Assembly: GCA_963555705.1 (NCBI GenBank)
Contig: OY743182.1
Span: forward strand, 50,720,592 to 50,784,591
Origin: Ligustrum vulgare
Lineage: Eukaryota; Streptophyta; Magnoliopsida; Lamiales; Oleaceae
Direction: 5' to 3'
DNA length: 64,000 bases
Positions 11,908-21,596 of the stretch are shown one piece after another (position 1 is the stretch's first letter; every line of letters starts with the position of its first letter). Position numbers and translations under genes: made by a program. The notes beneath the pieces were generated by a model. It saw only the letters and a list, made by a program, of their open reading frames with translations, did no database searches and was not told the DNA's origin.

Positions 11908-14179
11908 GTTGGTATCAGAGAAAAGAGTTTTAAAAACGATTCTGTAGATTTTTGAAATTTTATTTCTTTTAAAAAAAAAAAAATCACTATTCACGTGAAC
12001 AGTAAAACGACGTGCTATTCATGATGAACAGTGAACGAAATCACTATTCATTATAAAAAAAAAAAGTTGAATTTTCACATGTCAAGTATGGTTATGATTT
12101 TGAAAAGCATGATGAAATTTGATGTGCGAATTTCAAGGACAAAATTCATTTTAAGCAAGGGAGTTTGTAATGTCCTGAAAATTTTATGGAATATAATTAG
12201 TTAGTGATATGATGTTTATATTGATGTCTTTGATAAATTTCTAGAAGTTCGGGGACTAAAGGAAAAATAAGATTTGACGATAAATTTTATTTGGGTTAAG
12301 TTATTAATTATTGATGGGGAGATAATTACTATATCGATATTGGATTTGTTTTGAAGACTGTGATTAATTAGGAATTATGATTCAAGAAAATGTTGATTTG
12401 GATACAACCACATTAAATTATTGTTGATTAAAGGAAAATAAGATTATATGAAATATTTTAACTCATCACTCTACTATGTCACTCTCCACGTATTGACTCC
12501 TCGAACCAGGTATGTTATATGCTTTGCAAGTCATTTACGATTTTATTAAGACATGTTAAGTATGAAATCTTCATATGTTATGAATCTTTATGTGTTACAC
12601 ATAATATACATGTCAAGTATGATATAAATTGATAGAAGACTCAATTTTTTTATTCTTTTCAATGTAGAATCATGAGACAGAGAGGATATTTATATGAATT
12701 TTGGTGCATCTTAAGCTTAGTAAGATTGACTCAATTAGAAATTAAGTTGGGTTGTAACTTTTGCCCAAAATATATGGAATAATATATTAAACAAACAAAA
12801 TTGATAATGAATTCGTACAATAATTTATCCATTTATCACTACCTTTGTGTAAAAACAAGGGAAAAACTGTGGATGGTTATTAGTACTTCCTCTTCAAGTT
12901 TCAATTTTCGGTTCAATAATTTATCCCTTTATCACTACCTTTGCTTAAAAGCAAGGAAAAATTGTGGATGATTATTGGTACCACTCTTCAAGTTTCAATT
13001 CTGAAAAAAAAAAAAAAAAAAAAAATCAGAAAGAAAAGAAAGAAAGAGAACGGGTGTTGAGCATAATGGGAATAATATGACTTAAGAATGATTTTCAAAA
13101 TAATTGTTGTCCTCGAGTTTAGAAATGATAAACCTTAAATGGACTTTGCATAATTGATTTTAGACATGGCATTAAGTATGAGAAGTCAACAGAAATGATT
13201 AGAAATATGTTCAGATTATCTATCATTTAGATTTAATGAGAAATAGCGAGCCAATTTTATGAATTTTTATGAGATGTTAAGATTATAAGTGATATGATTT
13301 TAATGAGACTTTTATGAGAAGCATTATGAAGTTAGAGATTTAAAGATTTGGTTATTGGGAATTAAGTAATGGATATTATGTTGAGTAAGTGAATTATGCA
13401 TCTATATTGAAGAGAAATTTATTATGAACTTTGGCCTTGTGATTAAATTTTGGGAATATGATTTATGACTTATAAATATAAGTATGAGTAATCTTTTGAG
13501 CCAATTAAGGTATTGAAGGAAGTGATATTGTGATATTGACGACTATGATTTGAAATTTCTATGTTGAGGAATTATGAATTGATTTTCTGGAATATTTTTT
13601 TATGATATTGAAGTTTGATGAAATTGTGGTCAATTTTTAGATCGTTGTGATCAAATGTGGAATTATTTATTATTGTGAGTTATGAAGTATGCTTACGGTT
13701 TGAATAAGTCCAAATTTCAAAGGAAACTCTGCTTAGAATTTTATCGTTTGGAATTAAGAGCATAGTATGGTATGCAATCACTAAGAGAATTGAGGTTAGA
13801 CATGCAAATTCATTTACATCACAAACGAGATTTAGTAGATGATAACAGAGATATTTATTATTTTCTCGTAAGGAGAACACACAAGAGTCACATTGGAAAG
13901 AAATACATGAAACACGCAAAATCAAAAGAAAGCAACATGGGAAATTCCTCAAATTGAGAGATGTGTTTCCGGAGTAGCCGTATCCTACCACCTCTGACCT
14001 TTTGAGGAAATAAAGAAACCTTCAAAGAGGTGTGTTTCGAGAGTAAGAATACTCCGTAATCTACCACCTGGAACCTTTGAGGTACACACAAGATTTAAAC
14101 ATTAAGGAAATCCTAGGAAATTAGAGGGGTGTCTCGAGAGTAAGAATACTCCGTACTCTACCCCCACCTATTCTAAGAT
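11908..14179 (+). other. Non-coding internal region of copy 1, with a relic LTR start
   Basis: After the primer site there is an A-rich leader. At 12166 comes TGTAATGTCC, preceded by CAAGGACAAAATTC and AAGCAAGGGAG. That resembles the purine tract and LTR start of a different Gypsy element, so the internal region may be a fusion of two elements. From about 12640 to 13960 no gene is recognisable. From 13960 to 14165 three imperfect repeats share AGTAAGAATACTCCGTA or a variant and lie just downstream of the LOG ORF. Confidence 0.6.
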
Positions 14180-14833
14180 TCATAAAGTTAAGTTTACATT
14201 AACCGGACTCCATTTTCGCTTGATTCCCCTTCCTTGCGACCAATCTATCTTAACCCCTGCTGGATCTTGTATTGAGATATATGACTGCAGCTTATCCAGT
14301 AGTTCATCAATAGTAGGAGCAGAAATAAGGAGCCTTCTGGAAAATGGAGAGATGAATCCCTGTTCCACAGCATAATCAAGAAAGGTTAACAAGCCATCAA
14401 AGAAATTGTTAACATTCAGAAGCCCAATAGGCTTAGTATGGAGATCTAGTTGAGCCCACGAGGTAATGTTAAAGATTTCTTCTAAGGTACCAAAACCTCC
14501 GGGCAGGGCTATAAAGGCATCAGAACCATATAGCATACAAGTTATGCGTTCATGGATGGATAAGGTTTGAACTTCATGCCCTCGTGTTTTGCCTGCAACA
14601 TCTACCAAAGGGACAGGTATGACACCGATTACTTTTGATTTCTCTGCAAGAGCAGATTGGGAAACACAACCCATTAGACCACTGCTACCACCCCCATACA
14701 CAAGAGTGATACCTTTTCCCCCCAGTTTCTTTCCAAGATCTACGGCCGCTTCTAGATAACTGAAGCCTTTCCCCACTTTTGATCCACAAAATACACAAAT
14801 AGTTTTGATCTGTCGAAGTTTTGGTGCTTCCAT
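14180..14833 (-). CDS. LOG: LOG-family protein (putative cytokinin riboside 5'-monophosphate phosphoribohydrolase)
   Basis: This is a 217-residue intact, intronless ORF. LOG enzymes release active free-base cytokinin and ribose 5-phosphate from cytokinin nucleotides in the cytosol. Seen here: an N-terminal ICVFCGS block (residues 12-18), the nucleotide-binding YGGGSSGLMG (46-55), IHERITCM (93-100) and the family signature PGGFGTLEE (111-119). In typical LOGs the third block reads like HxRKAxM; here the arginine is kept but the following lysine is replaced, so activity is uncertain. Length fits the family. Known plant LOG genes have several introns, so this looks like a processed copy. It lies antisense inside LTR retrotransposon copy 1, 296 bp from the next ORF, with CTTTAAATAG at 14908-14917 as a possible TATA box. 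Strong family call, open functional call. Confidence 0.85.
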   Translation of the reverse strand: MEAPKLRQIKTICVFCGSKVGKGFSYLEAAVDLGKKLGGKGITLVYGGGSSGLMGCVSQSALAEKSKVIGVIPVPLVDVAGKTRGHEVQTLSIHERITCMLYGSDAFIALPGGFGTLEEIFNITSWAQLDLHTKPIGLLNVNNFFDGLLTFLDYAVEQGFISPFSRRLLISAPTIDELLDKLQSYISIQDPAGVKIDWSQGRGIKRKWSPVNVNLTL

Positions 14834-14907
14834 CTTTGATAGTATAGAAGAGAAAACTTACGAAGAAGATGTGATTTTGGGATGCCTGAACTATGAAATA
14901 TGTTCGG

Positions 14908-14917
14908 CTATTTAAAG
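14908..14917 (-). promoter_or_regulatory. TATA-like box of the LOG ORF, copy 1
   Basis: On the minus strand this reads CTTTAAATAG, 75-84 bp upstream of the ATG. The same decamer occurs upstream of the neighbouring ORF (15714-15723) and at the same relative place in the second element (52771-52780). Inference from motif and position only. Confidence 0.45.
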
Positions 14918-15129
14918 CCGAAAAAATTTACTGTTTTTGATTGATTATGAAAAAGTAAAGATTTACTTTTGTCAAAATCGGCCAACTTTTGACTGTTTTA
15001 CCAAAGATATCACCTTTCGGTGATTTATTTCCAGCTTTATCAAAACTCGAGAAAGGAAAATATATTTTATTTCCAAAACGCGTGAAAGAAAACAGCAAAA
15101 TATTTTAAATGTGTATCAAGAGATTTACC

Positions 15130-15681
15130 TTATATCATTGTTGAACTGCCAGAAGCCTCATTTTGTAAAACAGACTGGCAAACAGGATCTTTTGCTATTA
15201 TATTTTGGAGACTATAACGATTTTTGTCCTCGTTAAACTGAGCGTATAAGGAGAGAAGTTCACGTTGCACATAACCACTTGGGTGCGTCTCAAGAGTCAG
15301 TCGAATATCATCCAAAGACTCCTTACTCAGTCCACCCTTTATGAATTTGATTTTATCATCCCGATTAGTAGAAGAATATCCTACTGTTTTGCAACGAGTA
15401 TCACAGTTCCAACGAGCACATTTGTAGCAACCATTCAGCATTTTTGCTCTTCGTTTCTTTGTGAAGGTGCTTTTGCCTAAACCAGGCATGTGCTTTGGAA
15501 ATGTCATAGGTAATTCACCAGATAATCGAACTTTTGCTTCGATCAACCAGCGAACATCTTCTGGAATACCATGAGCCATCAGCAACCTCAACCTTTCGAG
15601 CCTAATTCGATAAATTTTTCTCAGATCATTCATAGGAAGATTGGAATAATACTTGCGAATGTTTGAAAGGATGATATCCAT
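15130..15681 (-). CDS. Basic cysteine-cluster protein, possibly related to plant-virus nucleic-acid-binding proteins
   Basis: This 183-residue intact ORF sits antisense inside LTR element copy 1, upstream of and in the same direction as the LOG ORF. Residues 20-50 are a charged, probably helical segment. A basic run KKRRAK (75-80) directly precedes a cysteine cluster C-x2-C-x4-C-x3-C (Cys85, 88, 93, 97), followed by a KFIKGGLSKE segment (112-121). A basic run, then a CxxC finger, then a KFI-x2-G block is the arrangement of the small nucleic-acid-binding (cysteine-rich) proteins of carlaviruses and relatives. The cysteine spacing is tighter here, and N- and C-terminal extensions are present. 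I infer possible viral ancestry; an unrelated plant zinc-finger protein remains possible. Confidence 0.6.
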   Translation of the reverse strand: MDIILSNIRKYYSNLPMNDLRKIYRIRLERLRLLMAHGIPEDVRWLIEAKVRLSGELPMTFPKHMPGLGKSTFTKKRRAKMLNGCYKCARWNCDTRCKTVGYSSTNRDDKIKFIKGGLSKESLDDIRLTLETHPSGYVQRELLSLYAQFNEDKNRYSLQNIIAKDPVCQSVLQNEASGSSTMI

Positions 15682-15713
15682 TTTTGATGGATCTAACCTC
15701 TTCCCAACATGAT

Positions 15714-15723
15714 CTATTTAAAG
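15714..15723 (-). promoter_or_regulatory. TATA-like box of the cysteine-cluster ORF, copy 1
   Basis: CTTTAAATAG on the minus strand, 33-42 bp upstream of the ATG at 15681. It is identical to the box upstream of the LOG ORF, which suggests that each ORF has its own promoter antisense to the retrotransposon. Confidence 0.4.
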
Positions 15724-16607
15724 GTATAAAGGAACTAAGTGGATCCATCTGATATTGATTCCAGCAAGAAAGCGCGGAATAGAATAATGAAAAGAAGAGA
15801 CAAGAATTAATGCGATGTTTAATTTTATCGATAAAGGAAGATTTGATGATAAGATTTTGAGATACAGAATATTTTCTTGGATTTGGTACTGATATTTTAG
15901 GTATAATAATAAGTAATTAAGGTATGGTGTGATAATACGGGGATACGTGAAAGTGAAATAATGACTGTATTGAATCAGGATTAATAAGTATGTACAAGTG
16001 AAAGAAATACCTTGCGGGAAATGTTGTGACAATTAAGTGAAGAATTTTAGTTATTTGGGAGCTAATTATTTATTTGAATTTTGCAGAACGTTTTGGTTAC
16101 AAATATGGGAAAAGATAAGCTGATGATATTATGTTGATTGATGAATAATATGTTTGGATATATTACATAGGGAATATTCAGATAACCATTTTATTTACTT
16201 TGGGATATTTGGTGATAAGAAGAAATGACTAATTATTATGGTATGATATGTTAGTAAAGATTTATTGAAATTTTAGAGATATTAATACGAATATTTGAGG
16301 TTACATGATACGATGATAAGTGACAGGTTACATGAGTACTACAAGACATGATGAAATATCACATACGATTGGGAATTTTCCTTTTGAGTCATAATTTATG
16401 AGTAGACACATATGTCTATTATTGATAGAAAAGTCCATGTTTTTAAGAAAAACAAAGATATGCATTTAGTCAAAGTCCAGTGGGTTAAAAATAGTAGCAA
16501 TGATACTACCTAAGAGAAGAAGAGAAGAGATTCTGATTAAGTGTTCAGAAATCATAAGATCAAGTAAGTTTAATTTCGAGGACGAAATTATTTTAAGGGG
16601 GCAAGTT
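15724..16607 (+). other. 3' internal region and polypurine tract of copy 1
   Basis: A/T-rich DNA without recognisable genes. It ends in TTTCGAGGACGAAATTA and the purine tract TTTTAAGGGGGCAAG immediately before the right LTR at 16608. Compared with the same part of copy 2 (53629-54515), this stretch shows many more substitutions and small indels than the LOG region does. Confidence 0.6.
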
Positions 16608-18676
16608 TGTAGCAACCAAGAATTTTTACGCGATTAATAATTATTTTAATAGAAAATCGTGTCGCTACTATTTCACCCATTTTTATTAAGTTAACGCAGC
16701 GACGTATTCGTATAGCCAAGTCAAGAAATAATCGAGATCGTTCGATTTTAAATTAAATTCCGAATTTCTAAAAATATCTCCATTTTCTTGATTTAAAGTA
16801 TATTAAGTCCAAATACTTAATTCAATGTTATCCCAATATTTATTTATACAAAAATTACTTTTATTATTTAAATTAAGAAAATATATGCAAGCATGAGAGG
16901 TTCCATTATATGTAATCATGAAGAGCATAATATTTGTATAAAAAATGGAAAAGTATATGAATGATTTATATACTCCATTATATATAATCATGAAGAGCAT
17001 AATATTTGTATAAATATGGAAAAGTATATGAATGATTTATATACTCCATTATATATAATCATGAAGAGCATAATATTTGTATAAATATGGAAAAGTATAT
17101 GAATGATTGATAAGACTCCATTATATGTAATCATGAAGAGCATAATATTTATATAAAAAAATGGAAAAGTATATGAATGATTTATATACTCCATTATATA
17201 TAATCATGAAGAGCATAATATTTGTATAAATATGGAAAAATATATGAATGATTGATAGACTCCATTATATATAATCATGAAGAGCATATTATTTGTATAA
17301 ATATGGAAAAGTATATGAATGGTGCTTTACTTTAAGAAAAGGATGTGTTAAAATTAATAGAATTGAATGATTATGTTTACAATATGCCAACTTTATACAT
17401 CTATTTAAACCCATCTCTTTTACACACAACTCTACACATATACACTTATTTCCAACCTCTTGACAAAATCCACAAGTAAGAGAAATTCAAGGTGGTCAAG
17501 AAAGTTTTGGTCCATTTACTACTACAATTCATTTTAATCTTTTAAAAGGTAAGTATATCTTATGTTTTTATGAAAATTAAGTATGTTGTTATGAAATGTA
17601 AGTATATCTTATGTTTTTATGAAAATTAAGTATGTTGTTATGAAATGTAAGTATATCTTATGTTTTTATGAAAATTAAGTATGTTGTTATGAAATGTAAG
17701 TATATCTTATGTTTTTATGAAAATTAAGTATGTTGTTATGAAATGTAAGTATATCTTATGTTTTTATGAAAATTAAGTATGTTGTTATGAAATGTAAGTA
17801 TATCTTATGTTTTTATGAAAATTAAGTATGTTGTTATGAAATGTAAGTATATCTTATGTTTTTATGAAAATTAAGTATGTTGTTATGAAATGTAAGTATA
17901 TCTTATGTTTTTATGAAAATTAAGTATGTTGTTATGAAATGTAAGTATATCTTATGTTTTTATGAAAAGTAAGTATGTTTTTATGAAAGGTAAATACACC
18001 TTATGTTTTTATGAAAAGTAAGTATGTTTTTATGACAAGTAAGTATATCTTATGTTTTTATGAAAAGTAAGTATGTTTTTATGAAAGGTAAATATACCTT
18101 ATGTTTTTATGAAAAGTAAGTATGTTTTTATGACAAGTAAGTATATCTTATGTTTTTATGAAAATGTTTGGATCATTGCTATGAAATCAATCTCACAAGA
18201 TTGTTATGGGTTCCATATGATATGTTTATGATTATGCTAAGGGGACCGGAGTTTAGTAGCGCTACACATAAGAATTCTTGCCATTTAAGTTCGGTAAAAT
18301 TCTTGTGTCTCCCTATGTTTATGAGTATTTCGATCCTATCCTATGTTATGATGAAAATGATCCATATGCTTTCAAAAGAAAATTTATGCTTGGTATACTT
18401 ACTGGGATTTTATAAATCTCACTCCACGATATTTACCATTTTCAGATAATTGAAGGTTCGAGGCGGTCAACATGGAAGTGGCAAAAGTGGTTAAGATTGA
18501 TGAGATAATTATGTTGAACTTTATGTAAGAAAATTATGTTCTATTTTTATTCACAAATAAAATTATGGGATTCTAATTATTCTTTTGAATAATTTTACAT
18601 TACTATTTAAGTCTCGATAATATGATATGAGTCACTTTTAGTGGCACTCGAATGGTCGAGAATTCGGGTCGTCACA
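16608..18676 (+). repeat. Right LTR of copy 1 (2069 bp)
   Basis: Nearly identical to the left LTR. The 49-bp length difference is explained by one extra 49-bp tandem unit: eight units from 17549 to 17940, against seven on the left. I noticed two substitutions, at about 17151 and 17411. This points to a recent insertion. Confidence 0.9.
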
Positions 18677-19810
18677 CAACACCACTACCACCGTTTGAAT
18701 TTGATTTTAAATCCAATTTGACTCCTCAATTTCAGCAGCAATAGATTACTACAATTCTATAATAAACCCGTACTGATTTTATGTCCACCGACCACCGCCA
18801 TTAGAAATTGTTTTTAAATCAATCGGTCACCATTGTTCACAGATCTGTTACACATTTGGTCACAGCCCACTTCTGTAAAGTTCATCGCCTACAACTTGGT
18901 GTTGTGCCAAGAGTGTGATTTGAATGCCTAGATGCCACACAACCACTGCCATAGCTACCACCTTCAATCACAACCATAAACCACACCCATTGCACCACCA
19001 CCATCACAGTATCATTGCCACCACATCACTGCAACCTGCAACAGACCAAAAAATCAAAGTCCACCACACCACAAACTGGAGTAGGTAGAGATAGATTTCG
19101 CCATGAGTGGAGAGAGGTAGCTTTTCATTTGTGTTCAGCAGTGGGTGACGATGACGTGGTGTCGAACTTGGAGCAGGGCGGTGGTAGTCGGATGATAATT
19201 TGACATGGATGGGGTTCGTCTGTTTATAGGGCTTGGGTTGATTGAGGTTGGGGCGATAGTGAGAGGTGTTCGCCGGTGATGAGTGACAGTGACAAACTTG
19301 GAGCAGTCCAATGCAGTTGCTGGTCGAAATTCAGATGATAATTTAATACTGGGATGAGTTTGTCTGTTTCAAATTCAATGAATTGGGTTGATTGGGGGTT
19401 GTGTTTGTAGTGGTGGTGTCTCTTGGGTGATTTTATTAGTAAATGTTAAATAATAAATTAGAGCTTGATTTCTGAACTATAAAATTTAAATCTTGACTTG
19501 TGCAATGTAATCTTTAAAAGCAGGTTGTGATGTAATTTCATCTCTTTTAAAACTCTCGTCTAGAAGTCAACATAACATGACACGATTCAATATTTATGGA
19601 TCTAGTGTCATGATTGCTGATTTTGAGCCGAACTTGTAACATTGAATCAACTTTGGCAAAATATATGAACAATATCAAGGGACAATTGATAAACTTAGCA
19701 TTCATTTGGTAAACTATTTATAATTAACACATTTTTCCAAATTATTTTTTAATCGCACACATTTTTTCTCAAACCACTTTTTAACTACACATTTTACCTC
19801 GAAAATATTA

Positions 19811-20098
19811 CTCCCTTCATCCCATGAAGATAGAATTGCTCTTATTTTGACATAGATTAAGAAAATGTCAATTAATGTAGTTAAAAATATAATTTTTTTT
19901 CTTACATTTTATTAATATATCCTTACATTAAATAATATAATTAATATGATTATTTTATATTTGTTCATAAAAATGGATATTAAATAAGGACAATTTAGAA
20001 AACTTAAAAATATGTTGACTTTCAATAAGGAAAGAGACCTATAATTTAAGACAGATAAATAAGAAATACAAATCCATCTTCACGAGACGAAAGGAGTT
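19811..20098. mobile_element. Stowaway-like MITE
   Basis: The left end reads TACTCCCTTCATCCCATGAAG and the right end, in reverse complement, ACTCCTTTCGTCTCGTGAAG. These are the classic CTCCCTTCRTCCC inverted ends of plant Stowaway (Tc1/mariner) MITEs, with TA-rich flanks. No coding capacity. A truncated relative lies at about 57823-58072. Confidence 0.7.
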
Positions 20099-20100
20099 TA

Positions 20101-20960
20101 TTATTATCAATCACACACAAAGGAGGCAGGAAATATTGACTTTTATGGTCGCCCTGTCACAATAGGATGTCAAATAACGAGATGGCATAGAGTTAAATAT
20201 AATATGGAGTTTACTATCATTATTGCATGCAGCCAGTTGTCATTAACGTCGCGCCTCGAATGGCATAAGACACCCACATTGTAGTCAGTCGGGTTAACAA
20301 GGCCGGAGGGTAGGCACAGGAAGCATAAACTTAGGGCCCAATGATTCACGGCACTAATTTTTTTTATTTTTTCTTCTATTTGAATATTAATTTTTTAGTC
20401 TATTATTCTTGATGGATCTTATTGTTTAACTTCCTTTTTATTTAACCATTTAAGTAGTTGTTTTGTTTGGTTATTACTAATTAATTAGTACTAATGTTTC
20501 TTTTTCGACCATATAGTTGAATTAATATTTATGGAAAAAAAAAAAGGTCACCCGCTATAAAAGCCCATTTTTTTTAGTCTAACCTGAACCCTGCTTACCA
20601 CAAGTCTGGCCCCGGGTTAAGCTAAAACAAGTCCATAGTCACGGTTGCATGCAGTAAGTTGTCATGACATCATGCCACCAATCGCACATGACGCAATCAT
20701 GACCCATACATGCATATGCGGAAAATGGAAAATGTAGAGTGCCACCCTAGACACAAAGGGTGTAATGACCTTTTGCCATCCCCCTTGTGTCCGGCACCCC
20801 ATAGACAGTGCCATCACAACGCGTCGTCAAATAGAAACTAGCAAAATTTCAAAATATAATAAAAACTCACCGAAGTATCAATTAAAATTATTTTCTCTAA
20901 ATTCAAAACTGGAAAAATATTGTTCAACAAATCTGAACGGAGAAGGGAGGGGGATTGTAC
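20101..20960. other. No gene recognised
   Basis: Mixed A/T-rich sequence with a short GC-rich block (20240-20340) and no convincing ORF, repeat boundary or RNA gene. Confidence 0.5.
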
Positions 20961-21195
20961 TCACAAGTAGAAATGGCCACTCTCGTTCCAATCTTTTGCA
21001 TTCTCTTTGTCCTCGTATTGACATCGAGCAAGAATTATTATGGGTCATATTGAACACATGACGTACCGTCATCGCGTACGTGATGCTGTTAGCATTAATA
21101 GGACTGTCCCACCAGTCGAGGCAGCTGAAGAGTGAAGAGGGAGGCAATTCGACACCGTAGACTGCCCAGAAATATGATGACAGATGTTCGTGCAC
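20961..21195 (-). other. Candidate exon of an unidentified gene fragment
   Basis: On the minus strand an ORF of about 80 codons, with residues such as LPPSSLFSCLDWWDSP, runs from just after an AG near 21202 to a CTT|GTGAGT donor-like site near 20958. Composition is more protein-like than its surroundings. I do not recognise the family and see no adjacent exons. It could be a captured or decayed exon, or chance. Confidence 0.25.
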
Positions 21196-21596
21196 GTGTT
21201 CTCATGATTACCGATGAAACTTTTTGTATCGAACTTGAACCGACTTCAAGGGTTATAATATTTTATTTTATATTTATAATGACCAGTGAAAAACACATTA
21301 CAGAGCATTAAGGAACTACAGCATAATTCATAAACCGAAAAGAAAATAAAAACATCGACAGGAAGAACCAGAAAAGCCATGCACAAGACCTTCATTCACA
21401 ATTCGGGCTAAGAATATAGCAAGCACCGAGGTTAACTAGCAGAAACCCTACATTTCATCATACACTGCCGGAGATTTACTGGAAGTAAACATTTCACCGG
21501 ACATTAGAGAACTCAAATTAGAAAAAGGGTTAAAAACTTAAAAGAAAAAGTGTTGCTACCGTATATTTCCGGTTTGCAGTGTAAGCTCCAAGTCTG

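Larger units (their letters stand above)
9888..18676 (+). mobile_element. Non-autonomous LTR retrotransposon carrying LOG and cysteine-cluster ORFs, copy 1
   Basis: The 8789-bp element starts TGTAGCAACC, ends GGTCGTCACA and is flanked by the perfect 5-bp duplication CAACA (9883-9887, 18677-18681). The LTRs are 9888-11907 and 16608-18676. A primer site TGGTATCAGAG (11910-11920) matches the common plant tRNA-Met primer site. A purine tract AAGGGGGCAAG lies just before the right LTR, after TTTCGAGGACGAAATTA, a context I associate with Tekay/Del-type Ty3/Gypsy elements. No gag, protease, reverse transcriptase or integrase was found. Two intact ORFs on the opposite strand occupy 14180-15681. Movement would therefore need enzymes from another element. 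Confidence 0.9.
7194..19556. mobile_element. Probable Mutator-like element E3, split by two insertions
   Basis: The left part (about 7194-7290) has the subterminal pattern of the family: TTCAAAAATAAAG, then GATCAGGTGCTAA. The right part (19470-19556) has the inverse pattern ending GATGTAATTTCATCTC. In between lie CCACCACC-rich DNA (7320-7460, 9780-9880, 18680-18980) and heptamer arrays (7690-8170, 9660-9730, 18820-18870). A dispersed repeat (about 8295-9655) and an LTR retrotransposon (9888-18676) interrupt it. No matching 9-bp duplication was found, so the ends are approximate and the two halves are paired by inference. Confidence 0.45.
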
